This document shows, one piece after another, positions 52,637 through 61,914 of a DNA stretch of 64,000 bases. The notes beneath the pieces were generated by a model. That model saw nothing but the letters and a program-made list of their open reading frames with translations, was not told the origin of the DNA and did not search any database. This DNA comes from Streptomyces griseofuscus (lineage in GTDB: Bacteria > Actinomycetota > Actinomycetes > Streptomycetales > Streptomycetaceae). Numbering within the stretch: the first letter of the stretch is position 1; the number at the start of each line of letters is the position of its first letter. Position numbers and translations under genes: made by a program. The stretch is taken from assembly GCF_014673495.1 (NCBI RefSeq), contig NZ_CP051006.1, positions 1,054,001-1,118,000 of the forward strand, written 5' to 3'.

Positions 52637-53923
52637 ATGGCAGAGGCGACGAGGACGCAGGCGGCCGAGGAGCTCGCGCGGCGCTGGGCCACCGACCCCC
52701 GCTGGCAGGGCGTCGAGCGCACCTACAGTGCCGAGGACGTGATCCGGCTGTCCGGCAGCGTCCGCGAGGAGCACACCCTGGCCCGGCGCGGCGCCGAGCG
52801 GCTGTGGCGGCAGCTGCACGAGCAGGAGTACATCCACGCCCTCGGCGCGCTCACCGGCGGGCAGGCGGTGCAGCAGGTCAAGGCCGGTCTCCAGGCCATC
52901 TACCTGTCCGGCTGGCAGGTCGCCGCCGACGCCAACCAGGCCGGGCACACCTACCCGGACCAGAGCCTGTACCCGGCCAACTCCGTTCCCCAGGTGGTGC
53001 GTCGGATCAACAACGCGCTGCTGCGCGCCGACCAGATCGCCACCGCCGAGGACTCCGGGGACACCACGGACTGGCTCGCGCCGATCGTCGCCGACGCCGA
53101 GGCCGGCTTCGGCGGGCCGCTCAACGCCTTCGAGCTGACCAAGGCCATGATCGCGGCGGGCGCGGCCGGTATCCACTACGAGGACCAGCTCGCCTCGGAG
53201 AAGAAGTGCGGCCACCTCGGCGGCAAGGTCCTGGTGCCGACCTCGCAGCACATCCGGACCCTGAACGCGGCACGTCTGGCCGCCGACATCGCCGATGTGC
53301 CGAGCATCATCGTCGCCCGCACCGACGCGCTCGCCGCCAACCTGCTCACCACCGATGTGGACGAGCGGGACGCCGAGTTCGTCACCGGCGAGCGCACGGC
53401 GGAGGGCTTCTACCGGGTGCGGCCCGGGATGGCGCCGGTGATCGCCCGCGGTCTGGCGTACGCGCCGTACGCCGATCTGCTCTGGGTGGAGACCGGCACC
53501 CCCGACCTCGCGCAGGCCCGTGAGTTCGCCGAGGCGATCCACGCCCGCTATCCGGACCAGATGCTGGCCTACAACTGCTCGCCGTCCTTCAACTGGAAGG
53601 CCGCGCTGGACGACGACCAGATCGCCAAGTTCCAGCGGGAGCTGGGCGCGATGGGCTACCGGTTCCAGTTCATCACCCTGGCCGGGTTCCACTCCCTCAA
53701 CCACGGCATGTTCGACCTGGCCCGCGGCTACGCCGAGCACGGCATGACCGCCTATGTCGACCTCCAGGAGCGGGAGTTCGCCGCCCAGGCGCAGGGATTC
53801 ACCGCCGTCAGGCACCAGCGCGAGGTCGGCACCGGCTACTTCGACCTGGTCTCCACCGCGGTCAACCCCGCCTCCTCCACCACCGCACTGGCCGGGTCGA
53901 CGGAGGCCGAGCAGTTCCACTAG
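52637..53923 (+). CDS. aceA: Isocitrate lyase
   Basis: A 428-aa glyoxylate-shunt enzyme splitting isocitrate to glyoxylate and succinate. The catalytic signature is [10 protein letters not shown] (Lys189-His193, nucleophile Cys191), with [22 protein letters not shown] and [10 protein letters not shown]. The length fits the short bacterial clade. GACCGAGGAGACAGTC precedes the ATG. It forms an operon with aceB and a hydroxyacyl-CoA dehydrogenase gene, and lies divergent from the RamB-like regulator; two operator-like repeats sit 260-310 bp upstream. Confidence 0.97.
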   Translation: MAEATRTQAAEELARRWATDPRWQGVERTYSAEDVIRLSGSVREEHTLARRGAERLWRQLHEQEYIHALGALTGGQAVQQVKAGLQAIYLSGWQVAADANQAGHTYPDQSLYPANSVPQVVRRINNALLRADQIATAEDSGDTTDWLAPIVADAEAGFGGPLNAFELTKAMIAAGAAGIHYEDQLASEKKCGHLGGKVLVPTSQHIRTLNAARLAADIADVPSIIVARTDALAANLLTTDVDERDAEFVTGERTAEGFYRVRPGMAPVIARGLAYAPYADLLWVETGTPDLAQAREFAEAIHARYPDQMLAYNCSPSFNWKAALDDDQIAKFQRELGAMGYRFQFITLAGFHSLNHGMFDLARGYAEHGMTAYVDLQEREFAAQAQGFTAVRHQREVGTGYFDLVSTAVNPASSTTALAGSTEAEQFH

Positions 53924-53968
53924 GCCGACCCGCACACCTCCTCCTCGCACCTCCTCCAGGAGACACCG

Positions 53969-55552
53969 ATGACCACCAGCGCACTGACCCATCGGGTCCG
54001 CGTGCTCGCCCCCGCGGGCGAGCGGCACGACGAGATCCTCACGCCCGCCGCCCTGGACTTCGTCGGCGCCCTCGCGGCCGCGTTCGGCGAGCGCCGCCAG
54101 GAGCTGATGAAGGAGCGGCGCCGGCAGGCCCTGCGGCTGGCCGCCGGCACCCCGCTCGACTTCCCGATGGTCACCTCCGCCGTGCGCGCCGACCCAGGCT
54201 GGCGGGTCGCGCCGCCCGCGCCCGGTCTCACCGACCGCCGCGTGGAGATCACCGGGCCGCCGGAGCGCCGCATGGCGGTGAACGCGCTCAACTCCGGGGC
54301 CCAGGTGTGGATGGCCGACCTCGAGGACGCCACCGCGCCCACCTGGGGCAATGTCATCGGCGGCCAGCTGAGCCTGCTGGACGCGATCGAGCGGCGGATC
54401 GACTACACCGCCGCGGACGGCCGGGAGTACCGGCTCGGCGAGCACCTCGCCACGATCGTCGTACGGCCGCGCGGCTGGCACCTGGAGGAGGAGCACCTGG
54501 AGTACGACGACCGTCCGGTGCCCGCGGCGCTGGTGGACTTCGGCCTCTACTTCTTCCACTGCGCCCAGCGGCAGATCGACGCCGGGTACGGCCCGTACTT
54601 CTATCTCCCCAAGCTGGAGAACCGGTACGAGGCGCGGCTGTGGAACGATGTCTTCCTGCTCGCCCAGGAACTGCTCGGCATCCCCCAGGGCACCGTCCGC
54701 GCCACCGTGCTCATCGAGACGATCACGGCCGCGTTCGAGATGGAGGAGATCCTCTACGAGCTGCGCGAGCACAGCTCGGGCCTCAACGCGGGGCGCTGGG
54801 ACTACCTGTTCAGTGTCATCAAGACCTTCGGCCACCGCACCGACTTCCTGCTCCCGGACCGGGCGAAGGTCACCATGACGGCCCCGTTCATGCGGGCGTA
54901 CACCGAACTCCTCGTGCACACCTGCCACAGGCGGGGCGCGCATGCCATCGGCGGCATGGCGGCGCAGGTGCCGGGCGCCGAACCGGCCGCTCGTGAGGCC
55001 GCGTTGGCGACGGTGCGGCTGGACAAGGAGCGGGAGGCCGAGGACGGCTTCGACGGTTCCTGGGTGGCGCATCCGGGTCTGGTCCCGGTGTGCCGGGAGG
55101 TGTTCGACGGCGTCCTGGGCGAGCGGCCGCACCAACTGGACCGGCTGCGTGAGGACGTGGCGGTCACGGCGGCCGAGCTGCTGTCGGTGCGGCGGATCGC
55201 GGGACCGCCCACGGCGCAGGGGGTGCGCACCAACCTCCGGGTCGCGCTGCGCTACTTCGCCGCCTGGCTGGACGGCCGGGGTGCCGTCGCGCTCGACGGC
55301 CTCATGGAGGACGCGGCCACGGCGGAGATCGCCCGGGTGCAGATCTGGCAGTGGCTGCGGCACCGGGTGATCGAGCGGGAGACGGTGGCGGAGCTGCTTG
55401 AGGAGGAGACGGTGGCGCTCGGCGCGGAGTATCCATGGGCACCGGTGGAGGAGGTCCGCGAGTTGTTCGAACGCACCGCTCTTCAGGGCGAGTTGCCGCT
55501 GTACTTCACACCGGAGGCCTACACCCGGCATCTCGTGCGGCGGGCGTCATGA
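53969..55552 (+). CDS. aceB: Malate synthase A
   Basis: A 527-aa enzyme condensing glyoxylate with acetyl-CoA to malate, completing the shunt. Features: VWMADLEDATAPTWGN, GPYFYLPKLENRYEARLW, ATVLIETITAAFEMEEILYELR with the Mg-binding Glu, GRWDYLFSVIKTF (Asp), and the C-terminal catalytic region AAWLDGRGAVALDGLMEDAATAEI. CTCCAGGAGACACCG precedes the ATG, 45 bp after aceA. Its stop overlaps the next start (ATGA). Confidence 0.97.
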   Translation: MTTSALTHRVRVLAPAGERHDEILTPAALDFVGALAAAFGERRQELMKERRRQALRLAAGTPLDFPMVTSAVRADPGWRVAPPAPGLTDRRVEITGPPERRMAVNALNSGAQVWMADLEDATAPTWGNVIGGQLSLLDAIERRIDYTAADGREYRLGEHLATIVVRPRGWHLEEEHLEYDDRPVPAALVDFGLYFFHCAQRQIDAGYGPYFYLPKLENRYEARLWNDVFLLAQELLGIPQGTVRATVLIETITAAFEMEEILYELREHSSGLNAGRWDYLFSVIKTFGHRTDFLLPDRAKVTMTAPFMRAYTELLVHTCHRRGAHAIGGMAAQVPGAEPAAREAALATVRLDKEREAEDGFDGSWVAHPGLVPVCREVFDGVLGERPHQLDRLREDVAVTAAELLSVRRIAGPPTAQGVRTNLRVALRYFAAWLDGRGAVALDGLMEDAATAEIARVQIWQWLRHRVIERETVAELLEEETVALGAEYPWAPVEEVRELFERTALQGELPLYFTPEAYTRHLVRRAS

Positions 55553-56418
55553 GCGGGCGCTTCGCACGCGTCGGAGTGGTCGGCGGCGGCCGGATGGGCG
55601 CGGGCATCGCCGAGGTGTGCGCGCGGGCCGGTCTGGACACCGTGGTCTGCGAGGCGGACGCGGTGGCCGCCCGGGCGGCCCGGGACCGGGTGACCGGCTC
55701 GCTCGAACAGGCCGTACGGCGGGGCAAGTTGGCCGAATCCGAGGCGCGGGACGCCCTCGCGCGCATCGTCTTCAGCGGCGATCTGGACGCGTTGGCCGAC
55801 CGGCAGCTCGTGATCGAGGCCGTCACCGAGAACGCGGACGCCAAGACCGAGGTGTTCGCCGCGCTCGACAAGATCGTGGCGGATCCGGCGGCGGTGCTGG
55901 CCACCAACACCTCCTCGCTGCCCGTGATGCGGCTCGGCATGGCCACCTCGCGGGCGGACCGGGTCGTCGGACTGCACTTCTTCAACCCGGTACCGGTGCT
56001 GCCGCTGGTGGAGGTCGTCGCCTCGCTGCACACCTCGGCCCAGGCCGTGGCCGAGGTGGCGGCCTTCGCCACCGAGGTGCTCGGCAAGACGGTCGTGCAC
56101 GCCAAGGACCGGGCCGGCTTCGTGGTCAACGCGCTGCTGGTGCCGTATCTGCTGGCCGCCATCCGGATGGCGGAGTCCGGCTTCGCCTCGGCCGCGGACA
56201 TCGACGCGGGCATGGAGCGGGGCTGCGCCCACCCGATGGGCCCGCTGCGGCTCGCGGACCTGATCGGCCTCGACACCGTCGCCGCGATCGCCGAGTCGCT
56301 GCACGACGAGTTCCGCGAACCCCTGTACGCCCCGCCCCCGCTGCTGCGGCGGATGGTCGAGGCGGGGCTGCTGGGCCGTAAGAGCGGCCGGGGGTTCCAC
56401 GTGTACGACCAGGGCTGA
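55549..56418 (+). CDS. 3-hydroxybutyryl-CoA dehydrogenase
   Basis: A 289-aa NAD(P)-dependent dehydrogenase of the HADH family. The Rossmann loop is VGVVGGGRMGAGIAEVCARAG, followed by VIEAVTENADAKTEVF, ATNTSSLPV, the catalytic-His region GLHFFNPVPVLPLVEVV, and KDRAGFVVNALLVPYL. It oxidises or forms 3-hydroxyacyl-CoA, linking fatty-acid or polyhydroxybutyrate-type carbon to acetyl-CoA that feeds the shunt. It overlaps aceB by ATGA, so it belongs to the same operon. A hairpin terminator follows. Confidence 0.92.
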   Translation: MSGRFARVGVVGGGRMGAGIAEVCARAGLDTVVCEADAVAARAARDRVTGSLEQAVRRGKLAESEARDALARIVFSGDLDALADRQLVIEAVTENADAKTEVFAALDKIVADPAAVLATNTSSLPVMRLGMATSRADRVVGLHFFNPVPVLPLVEVVASLHTSAQAVAEVAAFATEVLGKTVVHAKDRAGFVVNALLVPYLLAAIRMAESGFASAADIDAGMERGCAHPMGPLRLADLIGLDTVAAIAESLHDEFREPLYAPPPLLRRMVEAGLLGRKSGRGFHVYDQG

Positions 56419-56494
56419 GGAACCTGGTCCGGCCGGGCTGAGGGGCCCGGTCCGCGGTCCCCGGCCGAGGGTCCGGACCGACCGCGCGGAAGGA

Positions 56495-56529
56495 AGGGCG
56501 GGAAGCGCGTGTGCGGCGCTTCCCGCCCT
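56495..56529 (+). terminator. Hairpin terminator of the aceA operon
   Basis: A 14-bp perfect stem (56495-56508 with 56516-56529, AGGGCGGGAAGCGC) and a 7-base loop, about 75 bp after the dehydrogenase stop. Confidence 0.8.
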
Positions 56530-56654
56530 CTGCCGTGCGGCCGCTGCGCAGCAATCACCGGGTCATGGAGCCGGGACGCGATCTGGTCCGAGGCCTCCCG
56601 TCTCGGCGCGCCATCCGAATGCTGGACTTGATCCACCACGCGAACCCTTCGGCC

Positions 56655-56870
56655 CGTAGGCTGGCCCGTGCAGCTGGTTCGCCCCGTCCGCCAGGCGGGA
56701 GCGTCGTAAGAGGGAACCCGGTGGGAATCCGGGACTGCCCCGCAGCGGTGAGCGGGAACGACCGCCGTCATACGCACTGGACCCGGTGAAACGGGTCTGG
56801 GAAGCGACGGCCAGTAGGTGTCCTCAGACGACGAGGACGGGCCCGCGAGTCCGAAGACCTGCCAACTGCC
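56655..56870 (+). promoter_or_regulatory. Cobalamin (B12) riboswitch upstream of metE
   Basis: Conserved aptamer blocks appear in order: AGAGGGAACCCGGTG, AATCCGGGACTGCCCCGCAG, CGGTGAGCGGGAACG, GGGAAGCGACGGCCAGTAGG and the 3' B12 box GCGAGTCCGAAGACCTGCC. It lies in the 617-bp leader of the B12-independent methionine synthase gene. Adenosylcobalamin binding should switch metE off when the B12-dependent enzyme can work. Confidence 0.95.
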
Positions 56871-57035
56871 CGTGCGCGGGACCTCCCGTGCGCGGACATC
56901 CCGGTGACCTCGAGGGCGGGTCGGCGACACAGAACCGAACGGATGGCCATGGGCCGCTGCCGTACGGTCCGTCACCCTTCGCGCTCTCGTCCCGTCCCCG
57001 GGATCTCAGGGATTCATCTCGCGAAGGAGATCTCC

Positions 57036-59354
57036 GTGACCACGAAGTCCGCAGCCGCGGCGGCACGGGCCACCGTGTACGGCTACCCCCGCCAGGGGGC
57101 GAACCGGGAACTGAAGAAGGCCGTCGAGGGCTACTGGAAGGGCCGCGTCACCGCCACCGAACTGCGCGCCACCGCAGCCGAGTTGCGACGCGCCACCTGG
57201 CACCGGCTCGCCGAGGCCGGCCTGCACGAGGTGCCGACCGGCGACTTCTCGTACTACGACCATGTCCTGGACACCACCGTCATGGTCGGCGCGATCCCCG
57301 ACCGGCACCGGGCGGCCGTCGCCGCCGATCAGCTGGCCGGCTACTTCGCGATGGCCCGCGGCACCCAGGAGGTGGCGCCGCTGGAGATGACCAAGTGGTT
57401 CGACACCAACTACCACTACCTGGTGCCCGAGTTGGGCCCGGACACGGTGTTCACGGCCGACTCGGCCAAGCAGGTCGCGGAGCTGACCGAAGCCCTTGCC
57501 CGCGGGCTCAGCGCCCGCCCGGTGCTGGTGGGCCCGGTGACCTATCTGCTGCTGGCCAAGCCCGCGCCCGGCGTGCCCGCGGACTTCGAGCCGCTGACCC
57601 TGCTGGACCGGCTGCTGCCGGTGTACGCCGAGATCCTCGCCGATCTGCGGGCGGCCGGCGCCGACTGGGCGCAGCTCGACGAGCCCGCCCTCGTCCAGGA
57701 CCGCACCCCGGCCGAGCTGAACGCCGCCGCGCGCGCCTACCGGGACCTCGGCGCCCTCACCGACCGCCCGAAGCTGCTGGTCGCGTCCTACTTCGACCGG
57801 CTCGGCGAGGCCCTTCCGGTGCTCGCGAAGGCGCCGGTGGAGGGCCTGGCCCTGGACTTCACCGAGGCCGCCGCCCAGAACCTGGACGCGCTGGCCGCGG
57901 TCGGCGGGCTGCCCGGCAAGCGGCTGGTCGCGGGCGTCGTCAACGGCCGCAACATCTGGGTCAATGACCTGGAGAAGTCCCTGGCCACCCTCGGCACCCT
58001 GCTGGGCCTGGCCGACCGGGTGGACGTCTCGGCCTCCTGCTCCCTGCTGCACGTGCCCCTCGACGCGGCCGCCGAGCGCGACATCGACCCGCAGATCCTG
58101 CGCTGGCTCGCCTTCGCCGAGCAGAAGACGGCAGAGATCGCCACGCTCGCCAAGGGCCTCACCCTCGGCACGGACGCCATCGCCGGGGAGCTGTCCGCGA
58201 ACCGGGCCGACCTCGCCTCCCGGGCCGGCTCCCCCCTCACCCACGACCCGGCCGTGCGCGCTCGCGCCGCCGCCGTCACCGAGGCCGACGCCCGCCGCTC
58301 ACAGTCGTACACCGAGCGCACCGCCGCGCAGCGGGCCCGGCTCGGGCTGCCCCTGCTGCCCACGACGACGATCGGATCGTTCCCGCAGACCGGTGAACTG
58401 CGCACCGCGCGCGCCGACTTGAGGGCGGGCCGGATCGACACCGCAGGATACGAGGAGCGCATCAAGGCCGAGATCCGGGAGGTGATCGGCTTCCAGGAGA
58501 AGGCCGGTCTCGATGTCCTGGTGCACGGCGAGGCCGAGCGCAACGACATGGTGCAGTACTTCGCCGAGCAGCTCACCGGCTACCTCGCCACCCAGCACGG
58601 CTGGGTCCAGTCATACGGCACCCGGTATGTGCGGCCGCCGATCCTGGCCGGTGACATCTCCCGCCCCGGGCCGATGACGGTGCGCTGGACGTCGTACGCC
58701 CAGTCGCTCACGGACCGACCGGTCAAGGGCATGCTCACCGGTCCGGTCACCATGCTCGCCTGGTCCTTCGTCCGCGACGACCAGCCGCTCGGGGACACCG
58801 CGCGGCAGGTGGCCCTCGCGCTGCGGGACGAGGTCAACGACCTTGAGCTGGCCGGGACTTCGGTGATCCAGGTGGACGAGCCCGCGCTGCGCGAGACGCT
58901 GCCGCTGCGCGCCGCCGACCGGCCCGGGTATCTGGACTGGGCGACCGAGGCGTTCCGGCTGAGCACCTGCGGGGTGCGCCCGGACACCCAGATCCACACG
59001 CACATGTGTTACGCCGAGTTCGGTGACATCGTGCGGGCCATCGACGATCTCGACGCCGATGTGATCAGCCTGGAGGCGGCCCGCTCCCATATGCAGGTCG
59101 CCCGTGAACTGGCGGACCACGGCTATCCGCGCGAGGCCGGTCCCGGTGTCTACGACATCCACTCCCCGCGCGTGCCGAGCGCCGAGGAGGCGGCGGGGCT
59201 GCTGCGCACCGGGCTCGGGGCGATCCCGGCGGAGCGGCTGTGGGTCAACCCCGATTGCGGACTGAAGACCCGCGGCTGGCCGGAGACCCGCGCATCCCTG
59301 GAGAACCTGGTCACGGCCGCCCGCACGGTCCGCGAGGAGCTGGCCGGGGCCTGA
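57036..59354 (+). CDS. metE: Cobalamin-independent methionine synthase
   Basis: A 772-aa enzyme transferring a methyl group from 5-methyl-tetrahydropteroyl-triglutamate to homocysteine. The N-terminal half (GYPRQGANRELKKAVEGYW, DHVLDTTVMVG, MTKWFDTNYHY) and the catalytic C-terminal half (LLPTTTIGSFPQTGELR, GEAERNDMVQYF) are complete. Zinc ligands are His656 and Cys658 (IHTHMCYAEF), Glu680 (LEAARSHM) and Cys741 (NPDCGLKTRGW). GTG 57036 with GAAGGAGA is the best start. Controlled by the upstream B12 riboswitch and followed by a strong hairpin. Confidence 0.97.
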   Translation: MTTKSAAAAARATVYGYPRQGANRELKKAVEGYWKGRVTATELRATAAELRRATWHRLAEAGLHEVPTGDFSYYDHVLDTTVMVGAIPDRHRAAVAADQLAGYFAMARGTQEVAPLEMTKWFDTNYHYLVPELGPDTVFTADSAKQVAELTEALARGLSARPVLVGPVTYLLLAKPAPGVPADFEPLTLLDRLLPVYAEILADLRAAGADWAQLDEPALVQDRTPAELNAAARAYRDLGALTDRPKLLVASYFDRLGEALPVLAKAPVEGLALDFTEAAAQNLDALAAVGGLPGKRLVAGVVNGRNIWVNDLEKSLATLGTLLGLADRVDVSASCSLLHVPLDAAAERDIDPQILRWLAFAEQKTAEIATLAKGLTLGTDAIAGELSANRADLASRAGSPLTHDPAVRARAAAVTEADARRSQSYTERTAAQRARLGLPLLPTTTIGSFPQTGELRTARADLRAGRIDTAGYEERIKAEIREVIGFQEKAGLDVLVHGEAERNDMVQYFAEQLTGYLATQHGWVQSYGTRYVRPPILAGDISRPGPMTVRWTSYAQSLTDRPVKGMLTGPVTMLAWSFVRDDQPLGDTARQVALALRDEVNDLELAGTSVIQVDEPALRETLPLRAADRPGYLDWATEAFRLSTCGVRPDTQIHTHMCYAEFGDIVRAIDDLDADVISLEAARSHMQVARELADHGYPREAGPGVYDIHSPRVPSAEEAAGLLRTGLGAIPAERLWVNPDCGLKTRGWPETRASLENLVTAARTVREELAGA

Positions 59355-59365
59355 TCCGGACACAG

Positions 59366-59401
59366 GGGCGGGGCAGGGGCGCACGCGCCCCTGCCCCGCC
59401 C
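59366..59401 (+). terminator. Hairpin terminator of metE
   Basis: A perfect 16-bp GC stem (59366-59381 with 59386-59401) with loop CACG, 11 bp after the stop codon. Confidence 0.85.
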
Positions 59402-59403
59402 GG

Positions 59404-59495
59404 TGCACTGACGCCGGTGAAAGGGGCCTGGGAAGCGACGGCCGGTAGGTGCCCTCAGGCGATGAGGACGGGCCCGCGAGTCCGAAGACCTGCCA
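59404..59495 (+). promoter_or_regulatory. Orphan 3' half of a cobalamin riboswitch
   Basis: About 90 bp match the 3' half of the metE riboswitch: GCCGGTGAAAGGGGCCTGGG, GAAGCGACGGCCGGTAGGTG, GAGGACGGGCCCGCGAG and TCCGAAGACCTGCC. The 5' aptamer blocks are absent; the metE terminator occupies that position. Probably a remnant of a rearrangement, not a working switch. Confidence 0.85.
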
Positions 59496-59865
59496 CCGGC
59501 GCGTACGCCGACGGACGGCGTGCGCGCTTCGAGGCCCCGAGGGAGGGCCGCGTGGCCGTCGTGCGGACCCCGGGGCCCGGCGTGTCTTCTCTGCCGCCCG
59601 CCTCGCGTGCCGCCGTGCCCTCCTCTGCTTCCTGAACCTGAAGGCCAACCGGGCGCTGTTGCGCGGGGTGATCTCCTCCGAGCTGCGGGAGTTCACGTAC
59701 GCCCTGCTGGAGGCCCGGCATCGGCGCCCGTGTCTGCGCCCGCGTAGGCGATCTGTGGGCGGCGCGTGTGATCTGTCGGCGGTATGTCGGTGCGGGCTGC
59801 GACCTTGGGCGGGTCGGCGCCGCTCACCATGAGCGGGTCGCCCCGAGCGCAAGGAGCCTGTCATC
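59496..59865. other. Spacer without a supported gene
   Basis: 370 bp up to the SDR start. A plus-strand stretch near 59630-59720 (LKANRALLRGVISSELREFTYALLE) looks protein-like but has no start and soon degenerates; it may be a gene remnant. The final CAAGGAGCCTGTCATC is the SDR ribosome site. Confidence 0.4.
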
Positions 59866-60816
59866 GTGTCTTCCGCAACGCACAGCCGCCCGTGGGACGT
59901 TCATCGGCTGCCCTCCGCCGAGGGCAGGAACTTCCTGGTCACCGGGGGCAACGCCGGGATCGGCTACTTCACCGCGGAGCAGCTCGCGGCCACCGGCGCC
60001 GTCGTCGTACTGGGCTGCCGGGACCGCGCGAAGGCAGAGACCGCCATGGCCTCGATCCGTTCGCGCGTCCCCGGCGCGCGGGTGCGGTATCTGCGCCTCG
60101 ACCTCGCCGATCTGTCGTCCCTCAAGGCCGCCGTGGACGGGCTGGAGCTCGATCGGCTCGACGCGGTGGTCCACAACGCGGGGGTCGCGCTCGACGACCC
60201 GCCGCGCCGGGAGACCGCGGACGGCCATGAGCTGATGTTCGGCACCAACCACCTCGGCCACTTCGCGCTGACCCGGTGGCTGGCTCCGCTGCTGTCCGCG
60301 GCGCGGGCGGGCCGCGTGGTGACGGTGGGCAGCTTCGCGGCGCGGTCCGAGCGACTGGACCTCGGCGATCTCCAGTCGACCCGGGACTACCGGCCCAAGC
60401 GCACGTACGGCCGGTCGAAGCTGGCGCAGATGTGCTTCGGCTTCGAACTGGACCGCCGGCTGCGTGCCGCCGGCAGCACGGTGCTCAGTGTGGTGGCCCA
60501 CCCCGGCGGCGCGCTGGACTCCCTCACCCCGTCCCGCCCGCCGGTCCACCGGACGACCCCCGGCGCGCGGCTGCGCGCGCTGCCCTCCGCGCTGCTGGTG
60601 CAGGGCAAGGAGGCCGGGGCGTGGCCCGTCGTCCGTGCCGTCCTCGACCCGGAGGTGGCGGGAGGGGAGCTGTGGGGGCCGCGGGTCTTCGGGCTGCGCG
60701 GCACACCCCGCCGTGAGCCCGTCCCCTCCCATATGGCCGACCCGGCCGTCGCCGCTCAGCTGTGGGCCGCCAGCGAGGAGTTGACCGGTACCGCCCGCTG
60801 GTCCGGTCCCGCGTAG
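59866..60816 (+). CDS. Short-chain dehydrogenase/reductase
   Basis: A 316-aa SDR resembling retinol-dehydrogenase/WW-oxidoreductase-like members. FLVTGGNAGIGYFTAEQLAATGA holds the TGxxxGIG cofactor loop, VVLGCRDRAKAE follows, VVHNAGV is the NAG motif, FGTNHLGHFALT is typical of this branch, and YGRSK gives the catalytic Tyr-Lys. The substrate is unknown. GTG start with AAGGAG. Its 3' end overlaps the convergent prpC by 61 bp. Confidence 0.88.
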   Translation: MSSATHSRPWDVHRLPSAEGRNFLVTGGNAGIGYFTAEQLAATGAVVVLGCRDRAKAETAMASIRSRVPGARVRYLRLDLADLSSLKAAVDGLELDRLDAVVHNAGVALDDPPRRETADGHELMFGTNHLGHFALTRWLAPLLSAARAGRVVTVGSFAARSERLDLGDLQSTRDYRPKRTYGRSKLAQMCFGFELDRRLRAAGSTVLSVVAHPGGALDSLTPSRPPVHRTTPGARLRALPSALLVQGKEAGAWPVVRAVLDPEVAGGELWGPRVFGLRGTPRREPVPSHMADPAVAAQLWAASEELTGTARWSGPA

Positions 60817-61895
60817 GAGGCGAGGGGCCTGATCAGGGCGTTGTGGGCGAGTTGTTCGGTGATGTGGGCGGTCCATCCGGTGATCCGGCTCATCACGAAG
60901 ATCGGGGTGAAGGCCGGGATGTCGAAGCCCATCAGGTGGTAGGCGAGGCCGGCCGGGTAGTCCAGGTTCGGGTGGATGCCCTTGCGCTGGAGCATGGCGT
61001 GCCGCAGGGCGGCGTGCAGGGTGGCCAGCCGGGTGGTGTCCGGGTCGGCGGCGCGGGCCACCAGGCGGTCCAGCGCGCCCTGCATGATGGGGACCCGGGA
61101 GTCGCCCTCCTTGTAGACGCGGTGGCCGAAGCCCATGATCTTCCGCTTCTCGGCGAGGGCCCGGTCCAGCCATTCCTCGGCGCGGCGCGGATCGCCGATC
61201 TCCTCCAGCATGTGCATCACGGCCTCGTTGGCACCGCCGTGCAGGGGGCCCTTGAGCGCGCCGATGGCGGCGGTGACCGCGCTGTAGAGGTCGGAGAGGG
61301 TGGAGGTGACCACGCGGGCGGTGAACGTCGAGGCGTTGAAGCTGTGTTCGGCGTACAGGACGAGGGAGATCTCGAAGCAGCGGACCGTCTCGGGGCCGGG
61401 CACCGTGCCGAAGCACATGTGGAAGAAGTTCTCCGCATAGCCGAGGTCCCGGTCGGGCGGGATCGGATCGAGGCCCTTTCGGCGGCGCTGGTCGGCGGCG
61501 ACCATGGTGGGCAGTTTCGCCAGCAGGGTCAGGGACTTGGCGCGGTTGGCAGCGGGACTGCCGTCGTCCTCGGTGGGGTCCTCGGCGCCGAAGAAGCTGA
61601 CGGCGGTGCGCAGTACGTCCATCGGGTGGCAGGTCTCGGGCAGCCGGGCGAGCAGTTCGGCGGTGGTGCGGTCGAGCGGGCGCAGGGCGCGCTCGCGGGC
61701 CTGGAACGCCCGCAGTTGGCCGGGGTCGGGCAGTTCGCCGTACCAGAGCAGATAGGCCACCTCCTCGAAGGAGCGGCGGACGGCCAGGTCCTGGACCGGA
61801 TAGCCGCGGTAGGTGAGGGAGTTGGTCTCCTGGATGACGGTGGAGATCTCGGTGGTGTCGACGACGACACCGGCGAGCCCGCGATGGATGGTCAT
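60756..61895 (-). CDS. prpC: 2-methylcitrate synthase / citrate synthase family
   Basis: A 379-aa enzyme joining propionyl-CoA (or acetyl-CoA) with oxaloacetate. Motifs: RGYPVQDLA, LYAEHSFNASTFTARVV, KGPLHGGANEAV with the catalytic His, FGHRVYKEGDSR, and the final catalytic Asp in YHLMGFDIPAFTPIFVMSRI. Location in a prpD-prpB-prpC run identifies it as the methylcitrate-cycle synthase. CGGAGACGATCCCC precedes the ATG, 19 bp after prpB. Confidence 0.92.
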   Translation of the reverse strand: MTIHRGLAGVVVDTTEISTVIQETNSLTYRGYPVQDLAVRRSFEEVAYLLWYGELPDPGQLRAFQARERALRPLDRTTAELLARLPETCHPMDVLRTAVSFFGAEDPTEDDGSPAANRAKSLTLLAKLPTMVAADQRRRKGLDPIPPDRDLGYAENFFHMCFGTVPGPETVRCFEISLVLYAEHSFNASTFTARVVTSTLSDLYSAVTAAIGALKGPLHGGANEAVMHMLEEIGDPRRAEEWLDRALAEKRKIMGFGHRVYKEGDSRVPIMQGALDRLVARAADPDTTRLATLHAALRHAMLQRKGIHPNLDYPAGLAYHLMGFDIPAFTPIFVMSRITGWTAHITEQLAHNALIRPLASYAGPDQRAVPVNSSLAAHS

Positions 61896-61914
61896 GGGGA
61901 TCGTCTCCGGTGGG

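Noticed and set aside
52523..55531. 1002-codon minus-strand ORF opposite aceA-aceB
   Set aside because: Antisense shadow of two clearly conserved enzymes.
59404..59495. Second functional cobalamin riboswitch
   Set aside because: The 5' aptamer half is missing and a terminator stem occupies its place.
59449..59832. ORF behind the orphan riboswitch half
   Set aside because: Composition-driven; only a short protein-like stretch without start or motifs.
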